Below, piece after piece: positions 30,396 through 39,800 of a stretch of 64,000 bases of DNA. The DNA comes from 0-14-0-80-60-11 sp049322355 (lineage in GTDB: Bacteria; Desulfobacterota; Desulfobaccia; Desulfobaccales; 0-14-0-80-60-11). The notes beneath the pieces are model-generated. The model saw only the letters and a list, made by a program, of their open reading frames with translations, ran no database searches and had not been told where the DNA came from. How positions within the stretch are numbered: position 1 is the first letter of the stretch; each line of letters opens with the position of its first letter. The position numbers were made by a program, and so were the translations under genes. The DNA is taken from NCBI GenBank assembly GCA_049322355.1, contig JBMORG010000028.1, positions 1 through 64,000 on the forward strand. Direction: 5' to 3'.

Positions 30396-30864
30396 TTTTG
30401 AAGACTTCCTGGGCCGGGAGGCTGAGAATTTCCGGCACTCCGGTGGCCTGGGAGATTTCTTCCAGAATATGATAAAGGCGCGCCTCCGAGTCGGCGATGA
30501 GGGTGAACCAGACATTATAGTGGTGCTGTCGCAGGTAGTTGTGGGTCACTCCTGGGTAACCATTGACCACGGCCACAAAATGTTCCAGTTTATCCCGAGG
30601 CACCCGAGCCGCGCAGAGGGTGCTGGTATAGCCCAGCTTGCGGGAGGTAAAGTTGGCTCCCAGGCGCCGGATGATACCGGCTTCGGTCATGGCTTTGACC
30701 CGGGTCAGGACTTCGGCTTCCGAGGCCCCTACCTTTGTGCCCATCTCGGCATAGGGGCGGGACACAATGGGAAAATGGGACTGGATTTCGTTGAGGATAG
30801 CCCGGTCCAGGTCGTCAAGAAGATCAGTTTTCGGTTTTCGGTTTTCGGTTTTCGGTTTCGTCAT
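30373..30864 (-). CDS. Siroheme decarboxylase subunit (AhbA/AhbB type, Lrp/AsnC-like)
   Basis: A 163-residue protein that with a paralogue removes two carboxyl groups from siroheme, giving didecarboxysiroheme in the alternative heme and heme d1 routes. The N-terminal winged helix (LDDLDRAILNEIQSHFPIVS, then RVKAMTEAGIIRRLGANF) is followed by the AsnC-type domain with GVTHNYLRQHHYNVWFTL, which carries the histidines of the family. I cannot decide between AhbA and AhbB; the second subunit is not in the window. The first 12 codons are encoded by CCGAAAA heptamer repeats. hemB, ahbD and this gene run in the same direction, with ahbD ending 48 bases before this start. Confidence 0.87.
   Translation of the reverse strand: MTKPKTENRKPKTDLLDDLDRAILNEIQSHFPIVSRPYAEMGTKVGASEAEVLTRVKAMTEAGIIRRLGANFTSRKLGYTSTLCAARVPRDKLEHFVAVVNGYPGVTHNYLRQHHYNVWFTLIADSEARLYHILEEISQATGVPEILSLPAQEVFKIKVDFPL
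30827..30860. repeat. Heptanucleotide tandem repeat inside the siroheme decarboxylase start
   Basis: Four perfect GTTTTCG units (30827-30854) plus a partial fifth, lying within the first codons of the minus-strand gene (peptide TKPKTENRKPKT). The unit length is not a multiple of three, so gain or loss of one unit would change the reading frame. Confidence 0.85.
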
Positions 30865-30911
30865 TCGGAGGTCTTATGTTTTTGCGCCTTTAAGCATCTT
30901 TGCGAGAGATC

Positions 30912-31982
30912 TTATCCCATCGGCTCATACGGGCAGATGGGGTCATCCCCCAGGACATCGCCGGTCATGGCATAGGCCCGGGCCCTGCACCCCCCGCAGA
31001 CTTTGCGGTATTGGCAGGCATGGCACTTGCCGTGGTAGTCGTCCACCCGGCGCAGTTGCCGGAATAACTCGGAGTCGGCCCAGATTGCCGGAAAGGACGT
31101 TTCCCGGAGGTTTCCCGCCACCAGTTCCAGATAGCCACAGGGTTGCACCTCTCCCTTATAAGACACAAACGCGAAACCCTGGCCCCCAAGGCAACCCTTG
31201 GTCATGGCTTCCATGCCGTGGCTGGCCGGGGTGATTTTCTCACCCCGGGCATGGGCGTCCTGGCGCCAGAGCCGGTAGTATTGCGGAGCGCAAGTGGGCT
31301 TGATGAAGAGCTTGCCCTCCTTCTGGCGCTCCAAAAGCCAGCGCAGGGTGCCCTCATATTCTTCCGGAGAAACCAGTTCCTCCCGGAGCAGTTCCCCCCG
31401 GCCGGTGGGCACCAGCACAAAAACGTGGTGGGCCGCGGCCTCAAGTTTGATGGCTAATTCGTGGATGGCCGGAAGTTCCTCCCGGTTGGCCCGGGTGACG
31501 GTGGTGTTGATCTGGAAGGGCAGCCCGGCTTTTCTGCAGGCCGCAATGCCCGCCAGGGCACCGGAATAGGCTCCCTCCACATTCCTAAGGCGGTCATGGG
31601 AACTGGCGGTGGCCCCGTCAATGGAGATGCTAACCCGTTGAATTCCTGCTTCTTTAAGGCGCGTCGCGATGGCTGGAGTGACCAGAGTGCCATTCACCGC
31701 CATGACCATGCGATGGCCCAACCTGGTGCCGTAAGCCGCCAGGTCGAAGATATCTTCCCGGAGCAAGGGTTCCCCGCCGGTGAGGATGACCACTATCTGG
31801 CCCATACCTGCCAGGTCTTCCAGGAGTTTGATACCCTCGTTGGTAGTCAACTCACCCGGATAAGGTCCGGACCCCGCCGCAGCCCGGCAATGGAGGCAGG
31901 CCAGGTTGCAGCGCCGGGTGGTCTCCCAGGCCAGGAGGCGCAGGGGGGGGATTTTTATAGAGTTCGGAGTATTTGGATTCAT
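30912..31982 (-). CDS. ahbD: Radical SAM heme b synthase
   Basis: About 356 residues from the ATG at 31982; an upstream GTG at 32003 lies inside a hairpin repeat. It converts iron-coproporphyrin III to heme by oxidative decarboxylation of two propionates. The radical SAM cluster is bound by CNLACLHC (Cys25, 29, 32), preceded by LRLLAWETTRR and followed by ILTGGEPLLR. HHVFVLVPTGRG is typical of AhbD. The C-terminal SPASM-like cysteines (CHACQYRKVCGGC plus the last DPIC) bind a second cluster. With hemB upstream and the decarboxylase downstream this is a heme operon, as in Desulfovibrio. Confidence 0.9.
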   Translation of the reverse strand: MNPNTPNSIKIPPLRLLAWETTRRCNLACLHCRAAAGSGPYPGELTTNEGIKLLEDLAGMGQIVVILTGGEPLLREDIFDLAAYGTRLGHRMVMAVNGTLVTPAIATRLKEAGIQRVSISIDGATASSHDRLRNVEGAYSGALAGIAACRKAGLPFQINTTVTRANREELPAIHELAIKLEAAAHHVFVLVPTGRGELLREELVSPEEYEGTLRWLLERQKEGKLFIKPTCAPQYYRLWRQDAHARGEKITPASHGMEAMTKGCLGGQGFAFVSYKGEVQPCGYLELVAGNLRETSFPAIWADSELFRQLRRVDDYHGKCHACQYRKVCGGCRARAYAMTGDVLGDDPICPYEPMG

Positions 31983-31999
31983 ATAACAATAAACTGGCA

Positions 32000-32020
32000 G
32001 CACAGGTTTTCAACCTGTGC
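32000..32020. repeat. Degenerate GCACAGG hairpin
   Basis: GCACAGGTTttcAACCTGTGC is a 9-bp perfect stem between hemB and ahbD. It overlaps a possible upstream GTG start of ahbD and supports choosing the downstream ATG. It may attenuate or stabilise the operon transcript. Confidence 0.7.
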
Positions 32021-32052
32021 CATTCATAAACTTTTCTTTTTCTGCCTTCCCA

Positions 32053-33024
32053 TCATTTCCCCAACAATGTTGCTGCCTGTTTAGCAAAATAAGTCAAAAT
32101 CAAATCCGCACCGGCGCGTTTGATGGCAAGCAGGGACTCTAACATGGCCGCGGTTTCGTCCAGCCAGCCGTTGGCCGCGGCGGCCTTGATCATGGCGTAT
32201 TCACCGCTCACCTGGTAGGCGGCCAGGGGCAGATCAAACTCGGCGGCAACCTGGGAGATGACATCCAGGTACGGCAAAGCGGGCTTTACCATGAGAATAT
32301 CGGCCCCCTCTTCCACGTCCAGGGCGGCTTCCCGAAGGGCCTCCCGGATGTTGGCGGGGTCCATCTGGTACGACCGGCGGTCGCCAAAGGCCGGGGCGGA
32401 CTCCGCCGCGTCCCGGAAAGGCCCATAGAAGCTGGAGGCATACTTGACGGCGTAGCTCATGATGGGCACCATCTCAAAGCCCCGTTCATCCAGGGCCTCC
32501 CGGATGGCCCCTACCCTGCCGTCCATCATGTCGGAGGGGGCTACCATGTCGGCCCCGGCCTCGGCGTGGGACACCGCCACCTGCCCCAGAACGTCGAGGG
32601 TGACGTCATTATCCACCTCCTGGCCCGCCAGCAGGCCGCAATGGCCGTGGGAGGTGTAGCCGCACAGGCAGACGTCGGTGATTACCACCAGCTCGGGTAC
32701 CTGCTTTTTGAGTTGCCGCACCGCCTGCTGCACCGCGCCTTTGGGAGAGGCGGCTTCGGAACCGGTGTCGTCTTTGCGGGTGGGCAGCCCAAAGAGGAGC
32801 ACCGCGGGCACCCCCACATCCAGGGCGGCTTTGGCTTCGTCTACCAGCAGATCCACGGACAGGCGGCAGACGCCGGGCATGGAAGCAACCTCCTGGCGTA
32901 CGCCCTTCCCCGGGGACACAAACATGGGGTAGATGAAGTCTTCGGGGTGCAGGTGGGTCTCCCGCATCATGCGCCGGAGTGGTTCCCGCCGCCTTAAACG
33001 CCGGGGCCGAAATAATAGCTCCAT
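32053..33024 (-). CDS. hemB: Delta-aminolevulinic acid dehydratase (porphobilinogen synthase)
   Basis: About 323 residues. It condenses two 5-aminolevulinate molecules to porphobilinogen, the precursor of siroheme, heme and cobamides. The Schiff-base lysines lie in SYAVKYASSFYGPFRD and ILMVKPALPYLD. The cysteine-rich DVCLCGYTSHGHCG marks a zinc-dependent active site. RLRRREPLRRMMRET at the N terminus is the usual HemB arm. I prefer the ATG at 33024 (GAGG 6 nt upstream), though an ATG four codons earlier (33036) is possible. It heads the hemB-ahbD-decarboxylase operon. Confidence 0.95.
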   Translation of the reverse strand: MELLFRPRRLRRREPLRRMMRETHLHPEDFIYPMFVSPGKGVRQEVASMPGVCRLSVDLLVDEAKAALDVGVPAVLLFGLPTRKDDTGSEAASPKGAVQQAVRQLKKQVPELVVITDVCLCGYTSHGHCGLLAGQEVDNDVTLDVLGQVAVSHAEAGADMVAPSDMMDGRVGAIREALDERGFEMVPIMSYAVKYASSFYGPFRDAAESAPAFGDRRSYQMDPANIREALREAALDVEEGADILMVKPALPYLDVISQVAAEFDLPLAAYQVSGEYAMIKAAAANGWLDETAAMLESLLAIKRAGADLILTYFAKQAATLLGK

Positions 33025-33284
33025 GGAGGACCTCATAACCTTTCAGGTTTCAGGTTTTAAGTTTCAGATATACCTGCGTCAAATCGATCTCAGGTCATTG
33101 TTACCCAGCCGCGCCCGACTGTCAAGTTCACGATCTGATAGGCTACTGAGGAGAATCAGGATAAATTAAACTCTTTTAATTTGACTGCTGTCTTCTTAGT
33201 AAAGTAATAGTGATTTTATTTTAAAGCTGATATGGTAGAAATCCTTTTATAAAAGAATTATTTGCGGAAGGGAGGGTAATTGTC

Positions 33285-34223
33285 ATGAAAAAGCTTCTCT
33301 CCATTGACGGCGGCGGCATCCGAGGCATTATTCCAGCCATGATTTTGGCGGAAATCGAGAAAAGAACCAGGAAAACCACCGCATCTCTATTTGATCTCAT
33401 GGCGGGAACCTCAACCGGCGGGATTATCAGCCTGGCATTGAGCCGGGATGGCGGCAATGGAGCGCCCAAGTATCGGGCGCTGGACCTGGTGGACTTGTAT
33501 GTCAATCGCGGCCCGGAGATCTTCTATCGTTCCTTTTGGCGGGGAGTGAGTTCAGTGGCGGGGCTTACCGAAGAAAAATATCCCCAGGGCCCCTTGGAGG
33601 GGATCCTCAAAGAGTATTTCGATGAGGTGCCGCTTTCCGCTGCGCTCACCAGGGTTCTGGTCAGCAGCTATGAAATTGAGACCCGGAACCCCTTTTTCTT
33701 CAAAAGCTGGAGGGATGAAACCAAACCGGTTTTGATGCGTCATGCGGCCCGGGCCACTTCTGCCGCACCCACGTATTTTGAACCCGCTTTGATTAAGGTC
33801 GAGGGGCAAGAGATGGCATTGATTGACGGCGGCGTCTTTGTCAACAATCCCGCCATGTCGGCCTATTCGGAGGCCCGGCGCCTCTTCCCGGCTGAAACCG
33901 ACTTCCTGGTTGTTTCCCTGGGCACGGGACAGTTGACCCGGGCCATACCTTATGACGATGCCAAAGATTGGGGCAAAGTGCAATGGGCCTTGCCACTTAT
34001 CAGTGTGGTGTTCGATGGGGTCAGTGATGCAGTGGACTATCAATTGCGGCAGATATTGGGAGACCGATTTTTCCGGTTCCAAACCACCTTGGACACCGCC
34101 AATGACGACATGGACGATGCCTCCCCCGCCAACCTGTCAGCCTTAAAGGCAGAGGCGAACCGCATTATAAAGGCCCAAAAAAACGACATTGACAAGTTGT
34201 GCCGGTTACTGATGCAACCTTAA
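33285..34223 (+). CDS. Patatin-like phospholipase
   Basis: A 312-residue serine acyl hydrolase. The oxyanion hole is DGGGIRG (residues 8-14), the nucleophile elbow GTSTGG (about 45-50) and the catalytic Asp lies in LIDGGVFVNNPA (about 181). It has no signal peptide and is probably cytoplasmic. This compact form resembles plant patatins and the bacterial effectors of CBASS defence (CapV), but no nucleotide cyclase or other defence gene is adjacent, so a housekeeping lipid role is as likely. The ribosome binding site GGGAGG is strong. It is divergent from hemB. Confidence 0.9.
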   Translation: MKKLLSIDGGGIRGIIPAMILAEIEKRTRKTTASLFDLMAGTSTGGIISLALSRDGGNGAPKYRALDLVDLYVNRGPEIFYRSFWRGVSSVAGLTEEKYPQGPLEGILKEYFDEVPLSAALTRVLVSSYEIETRNPFFFKSWRDETKPVLMRHAARATSAAPTYFEPALIKVEGQEMALIDGGVFVNNPAMSAYSEARRLFPAETDFLVVSLGTGQLTRAIPYDDAKDWGKVQWALPLISVVFDGVSDAVDYQLRQILGDRFFRFQTTLDTANDDMDDASPANLSALKAEANRIIKAQKNDIDKLCRLLMQP

Positions 34224-34355
34224 ATTTTGCCCCGGAAGTTTGGGTGGAAGTAAAGCAGAGGTAAATATTATAGCCAATCTGATAATCTGGGGGTCAAGCC
34301 TGTTTAGGGGCCAAAGCAATTACAGAATATTACACTCCGCCTGGCTGATAAGCCC

Positions 34356-36779
34356 TCATTGCACGAAAACTTCCACGGAATCGCCCTGATTGCCCGGTCC
34401 CACTACGGTGATGCGATGGCGGCCCCGGCCCAATTCCAGGAGCAACTCATAGGGCGGTCCGGTGGCAGCCACCTCCAGGCCGTCCACGAACCAGTTGACT
34501 TTCTTAAGAGGGTCCCGGCACCGGGCTTTTCCAGTCAGCCGGATTACTTCGGAATGAGGCGGCAGCAAGTAGCGGTCGCCATTTAAGGGGGAACTGATGC
34601 TGACCTGAAGGGCCAGGCCATCCGATCGGGCGGAAGCCAAATTGGCGACGAAGTTGGTTGACGGGAGTCCGGCAATCACGGCGCCCTCCGGGTGGCGCCG
34701 GCTGGCGTTGGCTTTGGGGCCGGCGGCCACTGGACTTGCAAAGGTTTTGCGTAAATCCTGGTCAAAGTCGGCCAGGCGAAAGCGTCCTTCCCCGCCTTTA
34801 TCAAAGCGCTGATGCAGCCAGCCCGCGAAATTGGCAGGGATGCGGTGCCAGGGTTCCTTGCGGTGATGATAGGTGCAAACGGTCTGGGGTTCGGTGCCGG
34901 TTATGAAAAACTCCCGGCGCTGGTGGACGCAGCCCGGCCCCGGATTTAATCCCGAGAAGGCGCAGACCTCGGCTGCGATGACCCCCGCCGGTTTTTTGAA
35001 GGGTGCCGGCGGCGCCCCGGCAAACAGGACCGCGGCCAAATCCGCCACAATGGGCGCGGCTGCGGTGGCGCCGCTGAGCCCCACAGTGGGCCGGCCATCG
35101 AAATTGCCCACCCATACCGCCAGGGTGTACTCCGGAGTGTAACCTACGGCCCATTCATCCCGGTAGCGGGTGCTGGTCCCGGTTTTGATGGCCAGGCGGT
35201 AGGGCGGGTTCATGGCGACGGCGCCGCCAAAGATGCGGGCCCGGGCCATGGGATCGCTCAAGATGTCGCTGATGATGAAGGCCGCCTGGGGGGAGAATAT
35301 GGGCGTTCCTGCTTGCCGGGGGGCATCCAGGGTCAAGCGCAAAGGTGCAAAGCTGCCGCGGTGGCCCAGGCTGGCGTAAGCCGCGGCCAGTTGCAGGAGG
35401 CTGACCTCGGGGTTGCCCACCACCAGTCCCAGGCCGTAGTGGTCCGGGGAAAATTCCGGGCGGTTGATGAGGTTAAGGTTCGCCAACGTGTCGTAATAGG
35501 TTTCCGGCCCCACCAGGTTGAGCAGGTGGACCGCGGAGAGGTTCAGGGAATTGCCCAGAGCTTCCCGGAAAGAGACGGGGCCGTGGGAGACGCGGTCAAA
35601 ATTTGAGGGGATAAACTCGCCCCGGGGGGTGCGGTAGCGCCGTTCCACATCTTCCAGCACCGAAGCCGACGTAAATCCCTGGTCCAGGGCCAGCCCGTAG
35701 AGAAACGGTTTTAGGGTGGAACCAGGGGAGCGCCAGGCCGCGGCGCCGTTATTATAACCCTGGTCCCTGGGGCTATAGGCGCAGGAGCCCACCAGGGCCA
35801 GGACCTCCCGGGAGGTGTTGTCGACTATCACTGCGGCGGCCTGGGAGGCTCCGGCCTTTTTTAGCCGGGCCTGGTGGGAGGAAACGATGGCCTGGGCCCG
35901 GCGCTGTAAGGGCAGGTCCAGGGTGGTCCAGAGTCGCTGGGGACCAGAAGCGGATTTTTCCCGGGCCAGAACCAAGTTGACAAAATGGGGGGCTTCAAAG
36001 GGAAAGGCCGGGGGCCGGGGGCCATGACCCCGGAAGCGGGGCGGCTCGGCCTGGCAGGCCTGGAACTCCTGGGAACTGAGATATCCCAGTTGGGCCATAC
36101 GGCTTAAGACCCAGCGCTGGCGCACCAGGAGACGATCGCGATTAGGACCGTAGGGGTTCAGGGCGCTGGGGGCCTTGACCAATGCGGCCAGAGTTGCAGC
36201 TTCGCCATATGTCAGGTTGGAGGCGGTCTTGCCGAAATAGGCCCAGGCGCCGGCCTCCACCCCCATGAGGTTGCTGCCCAGAGGCACCCGGTTGAGGTAT
36301 TGCCGCAGAATTTCCTCTTTACTATAACGTATAGAAAGCCTCAAGCTGCGGGCCATTTCCACCAGCTTGCGATAGTAGCTGCGGGGGCCGGGATAGATAA
36401 GGCGGGCCAGTTGTTGGGGGATGGTGGAGGCTCCGGAGATGACGCGGCCGTGGGTGAGATTGGTCGCGGCTGCCCGGAGGATGGCCAGGGGGTCGATGCC
36501 GGGATGATGCCAGAAGCGCTGGTCCTCGGCGGCAACGAAGGCCGCGGACACGACCGGCGGCACCTCGCCCTCGGGAAGGATAACGAGCTTGCGACCCTGG
36601 AACTCGGGCACCAGCCGCAAAATCCGGCCTTCCCGGTCCAGCACCAGGGGGCCGGGCCGGAGCATCAATGCCTCCTGGTCCAGACGGGAGACGGCCTCAA
36701 GGTGCCAGGCCAGTGCGGCCAGGATCAGGAGGACCAGTACCAACAAACAGGCCCGGCGGGGTGATATTTTCTTTGACAA
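34356..36779 (-). CDS. pbpC: Penicillin-binding protein 1C (peptidoglycan glycosyltransferase/transpeptidase-like)
   Basis: About 807 residues from a TTG at 36779, which has GAGGG just upstream. The longer frame to 36974 would overlap the A2M gene and read as a non-conserved tail. A membrane anchor (residues 8-30) is followed by the GT51 domain (EDQRFWHHPGIDP, GASTIPQQLARL) and the transpeptidase domain with SPGSTLKPF (Ser about 352), SLN and KTGTS. The C-terminal PBP1C domain includes VHQRREFF. It sits directly downstream of the alpha-2-macroglobulin gene, the arrangement known from many Gram-negatives, where the pair is thought to repair and defend the cell envelope. Confidence 0.9.
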   Translation of the reverse strand: MSKKISPRRACLLVLVLLILAALAWHLEAVSRLDQEALMLRPGPLVLDREGRILRLVPEFQGRKLVILPEGEVPPVVSAAFVAAEDQRFWHHPGIDPLAILRAAATNLTHGRVISGASTIPQQLARLIYPGPRSYYRKLVEMARSLRLSIRYSKEEILRQYLNRVPLGSNLMGVEAGAWAYFGKTASNLTYGEAATLAALVKAPSALNPYGPNRDRLLVRQRWVLSRMAQLGYLSSQEFQACQAEPPRFRGHGPRPPAFPFEAPHFVNLVLAREKSASGPQRLWTTLDLPLQRRAQAIVSSHQARLKKAGASQAAAVIVDNTSREVLALVGSCAYSPRDQGYNNGAAAWRSPGSTLKPFLYGLALDQGFTSASVLEDVERRYRTPRGEFIPSNFDRVSHGPVSFREALGNSLNLSAVHLLNLVGPETYYDTLANLNLINRPEFSPDHYGLGLVVGNPEVSLLQLAAAYASLGHRGSFAPLRLTLDAPRQAGTPIFSPQAAFIISDILSDPMARARIFGGAVAMNPPYRLAIKTGTSTRYRDEWAVGYTPEYTLAVWVGNFDGRPTVGLSGATAAAPIVADLAAVLFAGAPPAPFKKPAGVIAAEVCAFSGLNPGPGCVHQRREFFITGTEPQTVCTYHHRKEPWHRIPANFAGWLHQRFDKGGEGRFRLADFDQDLRKTFASPVAAGPKANASRRHPEGAVIAGLPSTNFVANLASARSDGLALQVSISSPLNGDRYLLPPHSEVIRLTGKARCRDPLKKVNWFVDGLEVAATGPPYELLLELGRGRHRITVVGPGNQGDSVEVFVQ

Positions 36780-36868
36780 ATGACCCTCTTCCAAAATTAC
36801 CCGGAATTTAATCACCTCAAGCTTGTCTTTGAGGAATCCCCTTAAATCTTCCCTTTTCAAAGGGGGCT

Positions 36869-39800
36869 TTAACGGCCCTTGACCTCCAGTTCCCCCTGGG
36901 GGGAGTAGCCGTTCACCCCGGGGTTGTACATGGCCGCGACCCGGGTGGCAGGGGCTACGAACTTGCCTTCGCATACGGCCCGGCAGTAGTACTCAAAGCG
37001 GTAAGAGCCGGAGTAAACCTGGTCCCGGAAGGCCAGGACCCGGTCGTTCCTGATCTCGAAAAAGTTGGGCCGGAACCGGATGGTGCCTTCCCGGGTGAGG
37101 TATTCGAAGTCGTCGCCGGACTCGCCACCCTCCGGGATGGGTTCTTCCGTGGTGAAAGCCGAATTAAGGGCCATCAGCCCCGCGGGCAGGGGGTCATCCA
37201 GCATCACGTAGCGCTGCACCTTGCCTGCAACATCCAGGAAGACGGTGACCTTCACCAGGTCGCCCACCTTGATAAGGTCTGAGCCGTCGGTGTTTTTGAT
37301 TTCCCGGCGAACTTTGAAGCCGTGGTCCGCGCCGCTGGCGGTGATATCCATTCGGGGCGTAGTTAATTCCAACTTGTAGAGCCAGGTCTTGCCGGCCTGG
37401 CTGTCGATTTTGATTACCGGATTTTTGAGCAGGGCTGCGGCGTCCAGGGCCACGGTGCGGAAGCCCTGGGGGTCCAGCTTGAGGCGCCCGTTTTGGGGAG
37501 TGCCGGGCTGGCTGATGGAGATTTCAACTGGCTCCGTGCCAAAAGAGGCGTCCTTGAAGTATTGTCCCAGGGCCAGGAGGGCCCAGCCGGTATCGCTGGT
37601 GGAGGTCCAGATGCCTTGTTTGTCCAGGCCCATCAGGAGCAAAAGGGCCTCCTCTTTGGCAGCCGGGTCCTGGGGCATGAGGGTGGCAGCCGCGAGCAGG
37701 GCCAGGGCCGGGGTGCGGAAATGCGCCCGGAATTCGTCATCGGCGTCGGCAGGGGCCGGTGGCACCCGGCTGCCCACCAGGGGCTGCAGGGAAGTTTGCA
37801 GTTCTTTGGGGGGGCGCAGGTCGGCAAACGAGGCGGCCAAGATCAGCAGGAGTTTGCTCTCCCGGCTCAGCTTGGCATAATGAGCCTGAACGGTTTTATA
37901 CGTATTAGGATCCAGGGCACCGTTAAGAGCCAGGATGTAGCAGGCAAAGGCCTTCACCGCCAGGGGGCGTTTTTCCTCCTGGATCTGGGATTTCAGGTAA
38001 TCCAAAGCCTGGTTTAAGGAATAATCCGGCACTTCAAGCCCCTTTTCCTTGGCCAGGCTCAAAGCCGCCGCGGCGTAGAGGGAGCCCCAGATGTGGGATT
38101 CCCGCTGGCCCGGCCAGTAGGCAAAGCCGCCGTTGTCGGTCTGCATGGCCAGGATGCGCGCCAGGCCCTTATTCAGGTATTTGTCGGTTTCCGCCAGGCT
38201 GACGCCGGTTACCAAGCCTTTTTCAATGACCCCCCGGAGTGCGGCCAGGGCCATGACCCCGGAACTGGTCTGCTCCACGCAACCATAGGGATATTGCAGG
38301 AGGTAATGGATGGCTTCGGTCATTCGCAGAAAGGGCGAGCCGGCCACGGTCAGGACCGCCTGTACCTCTTCCGGGTCAACCTTTCCACTCAGGTAGGACG
38401 GCAGCGCCACCTTGATTTCGGAGGTTCCGGCCAGGGACCCGAACCACACCTGGGTGTCCCGGACGTAACCGGAATTGATGCGTACTTTGAGTTCCACCCC
38501 GTCGGTGCGGCCCTGAAATTCGCTCTGGAAATGGGCGGCTGCGGGCCCGCTAGTAGCCGCTTTGCCGGTTACGTTGAGTTTCAGGCTGTCTTTAGGTTTG
38601 AGCTGATTATCCCCTTCCGCGGCGCTGAGAAACAGCCCGCCGTCGCCCGCGGCGCTGAACTGCACCGGCCCCTGGTCGTTGGTGGCGTTGAACGCGGCCA
38701 CCTGGAACTTAAAGGTGTCTCCCTTGGTGAAGAAGCTGGGCATACCCGGTTCCAGGTAGAAGTCTTTGGCAGCCAACAGAGGCCGCTCGCCGCTCCCGAA
38801 GCGGCTGCCTTTATCCAGGACCACGGTGTAGATACGGTAGGTGGTAAGGTTGTCGGGCAGGGTGAAGGAGACCTGGGTCTTGCCCTGGGCGTCGGTGCGC
38901 ACCCGTGGGTTGAAAAAGGCGACCGCGTCGAAGCGCTTCCGGAGTTTGGACATCATCTCTTCACTCAAACCGCCGCCGCCCGTGAGGGGCTCGTTTTTGG
39001 AGAGATAGAAGGGGGTTTGGTGCACCAGGAATGACCGAAGTTCACCGGTAAACACCCCCAAAGGCCGGTCAAACTCGCTCAAGGATTCCAAAGTGGGAGT
39101 CTTAAAGCCAGTAAGGGCCAAGACGGCTTCGTCCACCACGGCCACGGCCATTTCCGCTTCCACGCCGTCACCTTTGGCGTTTAACACGGTGAAATCCAAA
39201 GTGACGCTGGCGCCGGGTTCGGCTTTGAGATCCGCCACCCCCGGGCTAATCTGGATTTTCAGAGTCTCTACTTCCTGGCGCACAGGAAGATTGACGGTTC
39301 CCCAGAAAAAGTTGGGGGCATCAATATCATAATGCCCGGAATAAACCGGGAATTCCCCCCGGGGTGTCAATCCCAGGACCGAGACAAAGACATTGGGGGA
39401 GTATTCCGCGCTGATGGGCACTTCCAGGCGATCCTCACCGGTCTTGGGAGTGATCACCTGGTACTTGAGTACCCCGTCCTGCTCCAGGGTGAGAAGGTAG
39501 CGGGATACGGCCCGCTGGGGACGGGCCGTGAGTTTGGCAATCTGGCCCGGTTTATAAGCAGCCTGGTCGGCGGCCAGGGCCAGGGGCTGGTAGGGTTCTT
39601 CCCGGTGTTCGTAGGCATAGTTTTGCCCGATCACGTCATAGGCCGTAGCCGAAGTGAAGCTGCGGCCGGTTTCGTCGGTGTAAGTAAAGGCCAGGAGATA
39701 GCGGCCGCCCCAGGCGAAGGCAAACCGGAACGCGGCTCCGCCTTTCTCCAGGGTCAGATCGGTGGTCACAGTCCTATTCCAGGTCTCATGTTCGTCCCAA

